Positions 7,369-14,337 of a stretch of DNA of 16,911 nt are shown piece after piece. The DNA is from Deltaproteobacteria bacterium. GTDB lineage: Bacteria; Desulfobacterota; SM23-61. Positions within the stretch are counted from its first letter, which is position 1. The number at the start of each line of letters is the position of its first letter. The notes below the pieces were generated by a model, which worked only from the letters and a program-made list of their open reading frames with translations, was not told where the DNA came from and did no database searches. The translations under genes and the position numbers were made by a program. The stretch spans positions 1-16,911 of the forward strand of contig JAPLIW010000376.1 in assembly GCA_026388915.1 (NCBI GenBank), read 5' to 3'.

Positions 7369-9246
7369 ATGAGTGACCTGATCCCCGAGGATAAAATCAA
7401 CGAGGTCCGGCAGCGCGCCAGCATCGTGGAGGTGGTCTCCGATTATGTCTCCCTGAAGAAGTCGGGGAAGAACTTCCTGGGGCTCTGCCCTTTCCATTCG
7501 GAAAGAACCCCCTCCTTCACGGTGAACGAGGAGAAGGGGATCTTTCACTGCTTCGGCTGCGGGGCGGGCGGGAATGTTTTCAACTTCCTCATGCGCACGG
7601 GCCAGATGAGCTTTCCCGAGTCGGTCCGGACCGTGGCCCAGCGGTACAACGTGGCCCTTCCCACGAAGGAGTTGAGCGAGGAGGAGAAGCGCCGCCGCAG
7701 CCTCAAGTCGAAACTGTACGAAGTGAATGAAACCGCCGCCGAATATTTCCACCGGATCCTGACCTCCCAGAGAGAGGGGGAAGAGGGGAGAAAATATCTG
7801 GCCCAGCGGGGAATCTCCGAAGAAACGGTCGGGGAGCACCGGCTGGGGTTTGCTCCCGCTTCCTGGGACTCCCTGGTCCTTTTCTTCCAGAAAAAGGGGG
7901 TTCCCCTGAACCTGGCCGAGACCGTGGGCCTGATCCTTCCCCGGAAGGAAGGGGCGGTGGCGGCCGGACGGCCCGGTTATTTCGACCGGTTCCGCCGGCG
8001 GGTCATCTTCCCCATCATCAACGAGGGGGGGCGGGTCCTGGGGTTCGGGGGCCGGATCATCGTGAGCGAAGAGGTTCGAGAGGGGGATGTGCCCCCCCCC
8101 AAATACATGAACTCGCCCGAGTCCCCCATTTACAGCAAGGGACAGACCCTTTACGGGCTGAACGCCGCCAAGGGATTCATCCGGGAGAAAGGAAACGCCC
8201 TGATCGTGGAAGGGTACATGGACCTTCTCTCCCTTTACCAGGCCGGCTTCCGCAACGCGGTGGCCTCGCTGGGAACGGCCCTGACCTATTCCCAGCTGGG
8301 CCTTCTGGGCCGGTATGCAAGGGAAGCCTTCCTGGTCTTTGACGGCGATGAGAGCGGGCAGAAAGCCACCCAGCGGAGTCTGGAGCTTTTTCTCCAGGAG
8401 GGAATCTCCGCCCGGGTGGTCTCCTTGCCCTCGGGGTATGATCCGGACAGTTTCATCCGCAGGGAGAAGGGGGACAAGTTCGAAAGGATCCTGGCCGAGG
8501 CCCCGCCCCTGGTGGAGTTCCTCTTCGAGCAGGCCCTGCGCCGGCATCGGGCTGACTCGGTGGAGGGAAAGGTGCGGATCGTCCGGGAGCTGATCCCGGC
8601 CCTCAGCCGTTTGCAGGACCCCCTGGAGCGGAACCTCTATATCGAACGGTTCGCCCTGCGCCTGGGCCTGAAGGAGTCCCAGATCCGGGACCAGCTCCGG
8701 GGCCGGGAGCCGGCCGCCGCCGGTGAGGAAAAGGGGGCGCCGCCGGCCCATCGCGGCCCGGCCCATGAAAGGATGCTTCTGCAGCTCATGCTCCTGGACC
8801 CCCTGGCCGTCTCCCGGGTCCGGGAAGTCATGGGGCTGGAGGGATTCTCGGATCTTCGACACCAGAAGCTGGTTGGCAGAATCCTGGACCTCTACGAAAA
8901 GGGGGAGGAATGGGACCCCCAGGGGTTCCTCGGCCGGGTGGAAGAAGAGGACCTGCGGGACCTGGTTTCCGAGCTGCTTCTGGAAGAGGGGAGCGTCCTC
9001 GACCCCGGACGCATGCTCGAGGATTGCCTGCGGCAGGTCAAGCTCTTCCGGGTCCGGCAGGAGATCCGGGAGGTGGATGAAGAAATTCGGCGGCGAAGCC
9101 CCCAGGAGAAAAACGAACCCTGGAACGTTCCGGGGTTGAAGGAGCTTTTGAAGAGGAAACAGCGGCTCATCCAGGAGCAGAAAAGGTGGACGGCGGAACC
9201 CGCCGGAGCCTTGCCGCCCCGGGAAGGGGAACGAGCCCAAGGGTAG
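7369..9246 (+). CDS. dnaG: DNA primase
   Basis: Synthesises RNA primers for DNA replication, working with the replicative helicase DnaB. The 625-residue protein has the CHC2 zinc finger (Cys40, His43, Cys61, Cys64: CPFH...FHCFGCG), the RNA polymerase core, and the TOPRIM domain with catalytic Glu281 (LIVEGYMD) and the metal-binding pair Asp325/Asp327 (VFDGDESG). It also has a C-terminal helical region of about 190 residues expected to bind DnaB. Within GGRIIVSEEVREGDVPPPKYMNSPE there are a few more residues than the common GGR...PKYLNSPE. Its ATG lies three bases after the mutS2 stop and the Shine-Dalgarno (GAAGG) overlaps that stop, so translation is probably coupled. Confidence 0.97.
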   Translation: MSDLIPEDKINEVRQRASIVEVVSDYVSLKKSGKNFLGLCPFHSERTPSFTVNEEKGIFHCFGCGAGGNVFNFLMRTGQMSFPESVRTVAQRYNVALPTKELSEEEKRRRSLKSKLYEVNETAAEYFHRILTSQREGEEGRKYLAQRGISEETVGEHRLGFAPASWDSLVLFFQKKGVPLNLAETVGLILPRKEGAVAAGRPGYFDRFRRRVIFPIINEGGRVLGFGGRIIVSEEVREGDVPPPKYMNSPESPIYSKGQTLYGLNAAKGFIREKGNALIVEGYMDLLSLYQAGFRNAVASLGTALTYSQLGLLGRYAREAFLVFDGDESGQKATQRSLELFLQEGISARVVSLPSGYDPDSFIRREKGDKFERILAEAPPLVEFLFEQALRRHRADSVEGKVRIVRELIPALSRLQDPLERNLYIERFALRLGLKESQIRDQLRGREPAAAGEEKGAPPAHRGPAHERMLLQLMLLDPLAVSRVREVMGLEGFSDLRHQKLVGRILDLYEKGEEWDPQGFLGRVEEEDLRDLVSELLLEEGSVLDPGRMLEDCLRQVKLFRVRQEIREVDEEIRRRSPQEKNEPWNVPGLKELLKRKQRLIQEQKRWTAEPAGALPPREGERAQG

Positions 9247-9257
9247 GTGAGAGAGAT

Positions 9258-11006
9258 ATGGCCAAAGAAGATGAAATGGAAAAAGTAAAAGCCTTGATCC
9301 ACATGGGAAAGAAGAAAGGCTTCTTGACCTATGACGAGGTGAACAACCTTCTTCCCCCGGACATCGTCTCCTCGGACCAGATCGACGACCTGATGATGAT
9401 GTTCGGGGAGATGGACATCGAGGTCGTCGATGCCGCCCACAAGGTCAAGGTGAGCAAGCAACGGGAGGAGGTGGAAACGCTCCATCCCGAGGAAGAGCTC
9501 GACCTGGAAGGCGAGGGGCTGGGAAAATCCATTGACCCGGTTTACATGTACCTCCGGGAAATGGGCTCCGTGTCTCTTCTGACCCGGGAAGGGGAAGTGG
9601 AGATCGCCAAGCGCATTGAAGAGGGGGAGAAAGAGGTTATCAACGCGGTTCTGGACTCTCCCCTGACCATCAAGCAGATCATCCAGCTCGGCGAATGGCT
9701 CCGCTCCAAAAAGGTGAAGCCCAAGGAGCTGGCTCCCGACCTGGAGGACGAAGACGAGTCCTTCTGGGAAGAAGAGTTCAACGTTCAGCGCATCCTGGCG
9801 CTCATCGATCAGATCCGCAAGCTCGACGAAAAAAACCGGCAGCTCCGCGACAAGCTGGCCAAAACCCGTGCCTCCGCCCAGCCCCCCCTGGACAAAAAGC
9901 TGCTGGAGAACAAGGAAAAGATCGTTTTTCTGCTCAAGGACATCAATTTAAAGACCAAGCAGATCGATAAGATCGTGCAGAAGCTCAAAGGGCTGGCCGA
10001 CCGGGTGGAAAAAGCCGAGGGCGAGATTCAGGAGGTTCTGAATCGGGCGACCCTCCCCCTGGATCAGCTCCAGCGGATTCTCCGCCTGATGAAGAAGAAG
10101 CCGGGAGAGTTCCGCAAGTTTCTCCGCAAATCGAACCTCAAGAAGGAGTTGCTGGAGGAATATGACCGGATGATCCGCAACGCCCAGCGGAAGGTCCGCC
10201 GGGTGGAAGCCGAATCCAACCTGCAGGTGGGAGAGCTTAAACGGACCCTGGAGGCAGTGCGGAGCGGAGAGGCCAAAGCCGAGGTCGCCAAGAATGAACT
10301 GATCAAAGCCAACCTCCGTCTGGTGGTTTCCATCGCCAAGAAATACACCAACCGGGGGCTGCAGTTCCTCGACCTGATCCAGGAGGGGAACATCGGGCTC
10401 ATGAAGGCGGTGGACAAATTCGAATACCAGCGCGGGTACAAGTTCAGCACCTATGCCACCTGGTGGATCCGCCAGTCCATCACCCGGGCCATTGCCGATC
10501 AGGCCCGAACCATCCGAATTCCGGTGCATATGATCGAGACGATCAACAAACTGATCCGTACCTCCCGCTATCTGGTCCAGGAGTTCGGCCGCGAGCCCAC
10601 TCCGGAGGAGATCGCCGAACGGATGGATTTCTCCCTGGACAAGGTCCGGAAGGTCCTGAAGATCGCCAAGGAGCCCATCTCGCTGGATACGCCCATCGGC
10701 GAGGAAGAGGACAGCTACCTGGGGGATTTCATCGAAGACAAGAAGGTCGTGGCCCCCGCCGAGGCGGTGGTTCAGCTCAACCTCTCGGAGCAGACCCGGA
10801 AAGTCTTGTCCACCCTGACCCCCCGCGAGGAGAAGGTCCTGAAGATGCGTTTCGGCATCGACGAGAAGGCCGACCATACCCTCGAAGAGGTGGGGCAGAA
10901 TTTCGATGTGACCCGGGAGCGGATCCGGCAGATCGAGGCCAAGGCGCTGCGCAAACTGCGCCATCCCTCGAGGTCGAAGAAATTGAGGGCCTTTGTGGAG
11001 GGGTAG
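9258..11006 (+). CDS. rpoD: RNA polymerase primary sigma factor (sigma-70)
   Basis: Housekeeping sigma factor that directs RNA polymerase to -35/-10 promoters. The 582-residue product has region 1.1 (about 8-57, KVKALIHMGKKKGFLTYDEV), region 1.2 (DPVYMYLREMGSVSLLTREGE, about 93-113), a charged non-conserved region, and region 2 from about 345 with NELIKANLRLVVSIAKKY and the -10 reading segment TYATWWIRQSITRAIADQAR. It also has region 3 (GREPTPEEIAERM) and region 4.2 with the helix-turn-helix TLEEVGQNFDVTRERIRQIE. The frame is open upstream to 9186 inside dnaG, but the family N-terminus and the AGGTGAG ribosome-binding site (9245-9251) support ATG 9258. It is last in the cluster, 11 bases after dnaG. 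Confidence 0.97.
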   Translation: MAKEDEMEKVKALIHMGKKKGFLTYDEVNNLLPPDIVSSDQIDDLMMMFGEMDIEVVDAAHKVKVSKQREEVETLHPEEELDLEGEGLGKSIDPVYMYLREMGSVSLLTREGEVEIAKRIEEGEKEVINAVLDSPLTIKQIIQLGEWLRSKKVKPKELAPDLEDEDESFWEEEFNVQRILALIDQIRKLDEKNRQLRDKLAKTRASAQPPLDKKLLENKEKIVFLLKDINLKTKQIDKIVQKLKGLADRVEKAEGEIQEVLNRATLPLDQLQRILRLMKKKPGEFRKFLRKSNLKKELLEEYDRMIRNAQRKVRRVEAESNLQVGELKRTLEAVRSGEAKAEVAKNELIKANLRLVVSIAKKYTNRGLQFLDLIQEGNIGLMKAVDKFEYQRGYKFSTYATWWIRQSITRAIADQARTIRIPVHMIETINKLIRTSRYLVQEFGREPTPEEIAERMDFSLDKVRKVLKIAKEPISLDTPIGEEEDSYLGDFIEDKKVVAPAEAVVQLNLSEQTRKVLSTLTPREEKVLKMRFGIDEKADHTLEEVGQNFDVTRERIRQIEAKALRKLRHPSRSKKLRAFVEG

Positions 11007-11012
11007 AAGATT

Positions 11013-11093
11013 GTGAATGGTAAGGGGTGAGGAGTGAGTGGGAAAACAATTCTTTACCCCCTCACGACTAATGCCTTACGACTCACGGTTTTT
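11013..11093 (+). repeat. Imperfect inverted repeat ending in T5, downstream of rpoD
   Basis: The left arm (11013-11042, GTGAATGGTAAGGGGTGAGG...) pairs imperfectly with the right arm (11055-11087, ...CCTTACGACTCAC). Matching blocks include CCTTAC, CTCAC and TCAC on the complementary side. Five T (11089-11093) follow directly, so it may terminate the rpoD transcript. Its built-up words (GTGAG, GTAAG, GTGAG) resemble the iterated-word repeats elsewhere in the window. Confidence 0.6.
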
Positions 11094-11100
11094 CCGATCC

Positions 11101-11129
11101 TTGACAAGGATCCCGGAAACGGGTAATTT
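11101..11129 (+). promoter_or_regulatory. Sigma-70 promoter of the tRNA gene
   Basis: A consensus TTGACA (11101-11106) and TAATTT (11124-11129) are separated by 17 bases. The expected start is near 11136, about ten bases before the tRNA, which fits a tRNA promoter with a short 5' leader. It lies immediately after the T run of the rpoD-side repeat. Confidence 0.8.
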
Positions 11130-11146
11130 TAAATTAGATATTCAGC

Positions 11147-11222
11147 GGGCCCATAGCTCAGCTGGAAGAGCCACCGGCTCATAACCGGAAGGTCCCTGGT
11201 TCGAACCCAGGTGGGCCCACCA
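11147..11222 (+). tRNA. tRNA with anticodon CAT (elongator Met most likely)
   Basis: Full 76-base cloverleaf with encoded CCA. The acceptor stem GGGCCCA/TGGGCCC is perfect, the D arm is GCTC-AGCTGGAA-GAGC, and the anticodon loop CTCATAA (11178-11184) carries CAT. The variable loop is AGGTC and the T arm CCTGG-TTCGAAC-CCAGG. The first pair is G-C, so it is not an initiator tRNA, which normally has an unpaired first position and GGG/CCC in the anticodon stem. The top pair of the anticodon stem (A11173/A11189) is mismatched. A CAT anticodon could also be Ile2 with lysidine modification, which sequence alone does not settle. It has its own promoter and a strong terminator downstream. Confidence 0.95.
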
Positions 11223-11305
11223 GGCCAAACATCATGCTTTCCATGGATACACGGGAATCAGCCAAAACTTGCAGGCTTCAGCCAAGAACCGGCGAGGCCG
11301 TAATC

Positions 11306-11339
11306 AAGAAGTGCACCCCCCGGGGTGCACTTCTTTTTT
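11306..11339 (+). terminator. Strong intrinsic terminator after the tRNA
   Basis: A perfect 14-bp stem, AAGAAGTGCACCCC (11306-11319) and GGGGTGCACTTCTT (11322-11335), runs into six T (11334-11339). It ends the tRNA transcript. It stops only 15 bases before the start codon of the zinc-ribbon gene and just before that gene's ribosome-binding site. Confidence 0.9.
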
Positions 11340-11354
11340 CGGGAGGGAGAGGAA

Positions 11355-12083
11355 TTGCGTGAAAAAGTAGAAAGACTCGTTGTCTTGCAGGCCATCGACC
11401 TGCGGGTCCAGGAAATGGAGAGGGAAAAGAGCGGGATCCCCCAGTCCATCGCCTCCCTGGAGGAGGAGCTAAGGAAGGAAGAGGACAAATTCCGAGTGGA
11501 AAAGGCGGAGATGGAGAAGCTGGGAAAGGATCGGCGCCAGAAAGAGAAGGACCTGGAAGAAGAAACCGACAGGGTGAAAAAAGCGGAGTCGAAGGTCTTC
11601 GAAATCAAAACCAACAAAGAATACCAGGCCGTCCTCAGAGAGATCGAAAGCGCCAAAAAGCTCAACCGCCAGCGGGAGGAAGAGATTTTGGAAATCCTGG
11701 AGAAGCTCGAACAGGGTCAGAAGTGGATCACCGGGGCGGAGAAGGATCTGGAAGGAAAACGGAAAGAGATGCAGGCGCAGATCTCCGGATTGAAACAGAA
11801 GGAAGCCTCTTTTGAACAAGAGATGGCCGGGGAAGTGCGGCAGAAGGAGGAGCAAGAGAAGGAAATTCCCGTTGAACTCCTGAGCAAGTACCGGATGCTG
11901 GCGGGAAAGCGTCAGGGCATAGCCGTGGCCCGGGTGGCCCACGGCGCATGCCAGGCCTGCCACATGAACCTCCGTCCCCAGCTTTACATCGAGCTGCAGA
12001 AGCAGGAAACCCTGATTCTTTGCCCCAATTGCAGTCGCATTCTTTTCTGGGATAACGGCTCGACGAAGGCCGAAAGAGCGTGA
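11355..12083 (+). CDS. Coiled-coil zinc-ribbon protein (DUF164/CT398-like family)
   Basis: The 242-residue protein is a long charged coiled coil (about residues 5-170, dense in E, K, R, Q and L) followed by a C4 zinc ribbon with Cys199, Cys202, Cys223 and Cys226 (CQAC...CPNC). This is the layout of the C4-type zinc-ribbon/DUF164 family, whose chlamydial member CT398 was found with sigma-54 and type III secretion proteins; a nucleic-acid-binding role is commonly assumed but not proven. The start is taken as TTG 11355: it has a well-spaced GGGAGGGAGAGG ribosome-binding site, and the open frame further upstream runs inside the terminator. The stop overlaps the next start as GTGA (12080-12083), so it forms an operon with the RNase H gene. 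Confidence 0.87.
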   Translation: MREKVERLVVLQAIDLRVQEMEREKSGIPQSIASLEEELRKEEDKFRVEKAEMEKLGKDRRQKEKDLEEETDRVKKAESKVFEIKTNKEYQAVLREIESAKKLNRQREEEILEILEKLEQGQKWITGAEKDLEGKRKEMQAQISGLKQKEASFEQEMAGEVRQKEEQEKEIPVELLSKYRMLAGKRQGIAVARVAHGACQACHMNLRPQLYIELQKQETLILCPNCSRILFWDNGSTKAERA

Positions 12084-12760
12084 GTGAAGACCAGACCCCT
12101 GATTCCTTTCCTCTCTTCGGGGAAGAAAGGGAGAACCCTCCCCCCTCTGCGGAAAGTGTGCTGCGGTACCTCTCCCAGACCCTGAGTGTGACCAAGACCT
12201 TAAAGCGGTTTCCCTCCCTCAGCCCGAAATACCTTCAGGAGATCCTCCTGCACAGTGCAGACCGGCTGAAGGAAGGGCCCCAACCATCCCTCTCATCGCT
12301 TCCCCCGGAAGAAGCAAAGCCTTCCCCGGCAGAACCCGCCCGGAAGGAATTCCCCGAATTCTTCATCTATACCGACGGGGCTTCCCGGGGGAATCCCGGC
12401 GAAGCCGGAGCCGGAGCGGTGATTTCCGACTCCCAGGGCCGAACCTTGAAGGAACTCAAGCTTTACCTGGGGATGGCCTCGAATAACGTGGCCGAGTATA
12501 GGGCTGCGATTCATGCCCTGGAAAGAGCCCTCGAACTCGGCGCCAGGAGTGTGACCCTTTATCTGGACTCGGAACTGGTCGTTCGCCAGCTCCGGGGAGA
12601 GTACCGCGTCCGGGAACCCCACCTGAGAGCCCTTCACCAGAAGGCCCAAGAGGTATTGAACCGTTTTTCTAAATATAGTATCCTGTATATACCCAGGGAA
12701 GAGAACCGCCGGGCCGACCAATTGGCCAACGAAGCGATTAATCAGAAGAACGACAAATAG
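12080..12760 (+). CDS. Ribonuclease HI family protein with N-terminal helical extension
   Basis: Likely cleaves the RNA strand of RNA/DNA hybrids. The C-terminal 135 residues are an RNase H fold with all four carboxylates: Asp99 (YTDGASRGNPG), Glu139 (NNVAEYRA), Asp163 (LYLDSELV) and Asp213 (NRRADQLAN). The first 95 residues are not part of RNase HI. Residues about 23-64 predict two or three helices with the pattern TLKRFPSLSPKYLQEILLHSA, similar in style to the HTH of DUF433 antitoxin-like proteins (YP.L...... L..A). A P/S/E-rich linker (66-92) follows. It starts with GTG overlapping the zinc-ribbon stop. It is not the compact 155-residue RnhA of Escherichia coli type, so I give no gene symbol. 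Confidence 0.9.
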   Translation: MSEDQTPDSFPLFGEERENPPPSAESVLRYLSQTLSVTKTLKRFPSLSPKYLQEILLHSADRLKEGPQPSLSSLPPEEAKPSPAEPARKEFPEFFIYTDGASRGNPGEAGAGAVISDSQGRTLKELKLYLGMASNNVAEYRAAIHALERALELGARSVTLYLDSELVVRQLRGEYRVREPHLRALHQKAQEVLNRFSKYSILYIPREENRRADQLANEAINQKNDK

Positions 12761-12765
12761 CAAAA

Positions 12766-12882
12766 TAGCTCATAGCTCATAGCAATTTAGCTGATAGCAA
12801 AAACCTTTCCCCGATGAGCGTCGTTGCTATGAGCTATGAGCTACATTGCTATGAGCTCTTTTGCTATGAGCTAAATTGCTAT
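12766..12882. repeat. TTGCTATGAGCT repeat block with a 20-bp perfect inverted repeat
   Basis: The 12-mer TTGCTATGAGCT occurs at 12824, 12846 and 12861, with a partial copy at 12876. Its complement AGCTCATAGCAA occurs at 12774, with a one-mismatch copy at 12789. TAGCTCATAGCTCATAGCAA (12766-12785) is exactly complementary to 12824-12843, giving a 20-bp stem with a 38-base loop. It fills the gap between the RNase H gene and rnpB and could form a large hairpin or cruciform. It is not a CRISPR: spacers are only a few bases long and orientation is mixed. Confidence 0.85.
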
Positions 12883-12892
12883 TCTTATCGGT

Positions 12893-13269
12893 TGCGGAAG
12901 GGGGTCGGGTGATCGCTCGCCGCGCATAACGCGCGGCGGGAGGAAAGTCCGGGCTCCACAGGGCAGGGTGGTCGCTAACGGCGACCGGGGGTGACCCCAG
13001 GGAAAGTGCCACAGAAAACATACCGCCCCGAGCTTGTCGAGGGGTAAGGGTGAAAAGGCGAGGTAAGAGCTCACCGCGGCCCTGGTGACAGGGCTGGCAC
13101 GGTAAACCCCACCCGGTGCAAGACCGAATAGGGGAGCGTTTGAGAGTGGCCCGCTCGATGCTCCCGGGTAGGTCGCTGGACCCGGGCAGCAATGCCCGGG
13201 CAAGAGGAATGGTCACCGTCCCCGGATCTTCCGGGGAGACAGAACTCGGCTTACAGACCCGCTTCCGCA
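12893..13269 (+). ncRNA. rnpB: RNase P RNA, bacterial class A
   Basis: Catalytic RNA of ribonuclease P, which trims 5' leaders of tRNA precursors. The conserved core GAGGAAAGTCCGGGCTCC (12940-12957), the ACAGAAA segment after GGAAAGTGCC, the CGAGGTAAGAGCTCACCG region, GGTAAACCCCACC (about 13101-13113, the loop that contacts the tRNA CCA end) and ACAGAACTCGGCTTACAG (about 13239-13256) are all visible. Ends are set by the P1 helix: TGCGGAAG (12893-12900) pairs with CTTCCGCA (13262-13269). The length of 377 bases fits type A RNA. No strong promoter is visible in the repeat block upstream; a short T run (13270-13274) follows. Exact ends are estimates. Confidence 0.95.
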
Positions 13270-13282
13270 TTTTTAAAAACCG

Positions 13283-13358
13283 GTTTCAGGGTTCAGGCAT
13301 CAGGTTCCAGGTTTTTGTCTTATAACTGCAACCTGGAACCTGCAACCGCCAACCTGAA
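13283..13358. repeat. CAGGTTCCAGGTT inverted repeat between rnpB and the next gene
   Basis: CAGGTTCCAGGTT (13301-13313) and AACCTGGAACCTG (13330-13342) are perfect 13-bp complements around a 16-base loop. The flanks continue the pattern (TTTCAGGGTTCAGG on the left, CCAACCTGAAATT on the right). It is built from the word CAGGTT(C) and its complement, unlike the words used in the other gaps. It might stop rnpB transcription but has no proper T run. Confidence 0.8.
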
Positions 13359-13433
13359 ATTACCCCCGTCAGCCTATCAAGGGCAGAATATCATCCCACA
13401 ACTCCTCCACGCTTTTAGAAAGGTTCATTTGAT

Positions 13434-13958
13434 ATGCCCATTTACGAATTCGAAGGAAAACGGCCCAAGGTCGGAGAAACCTCTTTTGTCCACCCCTGCG
13501 CAGTCCTGATCGGGGGCGTGACCATCGGGGAAAACTGCTACATCGGCCCGGGGGCTGTCCTGCGGGGCGATTTCGGCTACATCGAAATCGGCGACGGCTC
13601 CAATGTCCAGGAGAATGTGGTCATCCACACCTTTCCCGAGCAGACCGCCCGGCTGGCAAAAGACAGCCACATCGGCCACAGCGCCATCGTTCACGGGTCC
13701 AAGATCGGAGAAAACGTCCTCGTGGGAATGGGGGCGATCCTTCACGAAGGGGTGGAGATCGGAAAGGATTGCATCATCGGTTCCGGCTGCGTGATCACCG
13801 ACAACCGGAAAATCCCGCCGGGAAAACTCGTGGTTGGGGTCCCCGGAAAAATCATCGCCGACGTCTCCCCGGAAATGACCCGGGCCAAAGTGGCCGGCAC
13901 CCGCCTCTACCAAACCCTCCCCCGCCGCTATCGGGAAACCCTGAAGTTGATCGGTTGA
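13434..13958 (+). CDS. Gamma-carbonic-anhydrase-like hexapeptide-repeat protein
   Basis: The 174-residue left-handed beta-helix protein is of the gamma-CA/YrdA/PaaY type, probably a cytoplasmic trimer. Repeating V/I-G-x-x units run through most of the protein. The three zinc-binding histidines of the family are in place: His65 (VVIHTFP), His82 (HIGHSA) and His87 (IVHGSK), along with Arg44 and Asp46 (VLRGDF) and Gln59 (NVQEN). A proton-shuttle loop like that of the Methanosarcina Cam enzyme is absent, so real carbonic anhydrase activity is uncertain, and CoA-thioesterase or metal-binding roles are known in relatives. The start is preceded by a weak AAAGG ribosome-binding site. It stands alone, with a repeat on its left and a long gap on its right. 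Confidence 0.9.
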   Translation: MPIYEFEGKRPKVGETSFVHPCAVLIGGVTIGENCYIGPGAVLRGDFGYIEIGDGSNVQENVVIHTFPEQTARLAKDSHIGHSAIVHGSKIGENVLVGMGAILHEGVEIGKDCIIGSGCVITDNRKIPPGKLVVGVPGKIIADVSPEMTRAKVAGTRLYQTLPRRYRETLKLIG

Positions 13959-14337
13959 TGATAGACTTTCAACGTAAAGGGAAGCCCTGAATCTGGGAGC
14001 CAATATCAAACCGGGTATCAATTTCTTCCTCAACTCGCCGGTTGAGTGATTTCGTCAAAAGGTGTAGATTTCAGTTGACATTCGAGGTTGGGGAATACTT
14101 TTCATTTCTTGAATTCGGCTGAGTTCCACAGTGGCACGATAGCTTCAATTTTGATAATCCGAAAGCACCCCCCATAGGTTGTGGTTTTTCTTAGGACCTT
14201 GAGTTTGAGATTCGCCCCCCATACGGGAAGGCAAAAAGCTGTCCCAATATTTCTCCATTGCTTTGGCCTTTGTTTTTTAGTAGATTTTGAATCGGTTTGG
14301 CATTTCACTAATCTGCCGGCGGAACAAGGAAGCGAAA
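13959..14337. other. Gap of about 380 bases, AT-richer, no firm gene
   Basis: Base composition is clearly lower in GC than in the left part of the window. It has a small CTCAAC...GTTGAG hairpin near 14034-14051 and a TTGACA (14075-14080) that lacks a well-spaced -10 (TACTTT at 15 bases). A minus-strand open frame (14102-14350, 82 codons) is possible but overlaps the nadE start. The ribosome-binding site of nadE (AAGGAAG) closes it. Confidence 0.5.

Noticed and set aside
6388..9240. 950-codon open frame on the minus strand opposite mutS2 and dnaG
   Set aside because: It is exactly antisense to two well-supported essential-type genes. The translation is rich in P, G, L and R with no domain, and long antisense frames are expected opposite GC-rich codons.
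9186..9257. Longer N-terminus for the sigma factor
   Set aside because: The extra residues (GGTRRSLAAPGRG...) lie inside dnaG and match no sigma factor; ATG 9258 has the ribosome-binding site and the family start.
11325..11354. Earlier GTG start for the zinc-ribbon gene
   Set aside because: It lies in the right arm of the terminator stem and has no ribosome-binding site of its own.
12766..12882. CRISPR array
   Set aside because: Repeat units are only 12 bases, in both orientations, with spacers of a few bases, and no cas genes are in view.
12827..13270. 147-codon minus-strand open frame over rnpB
   Set aside because: It is antisense to RNase P RNA. This kind of translation is a known false protein that recurs because rnpB is conserved.
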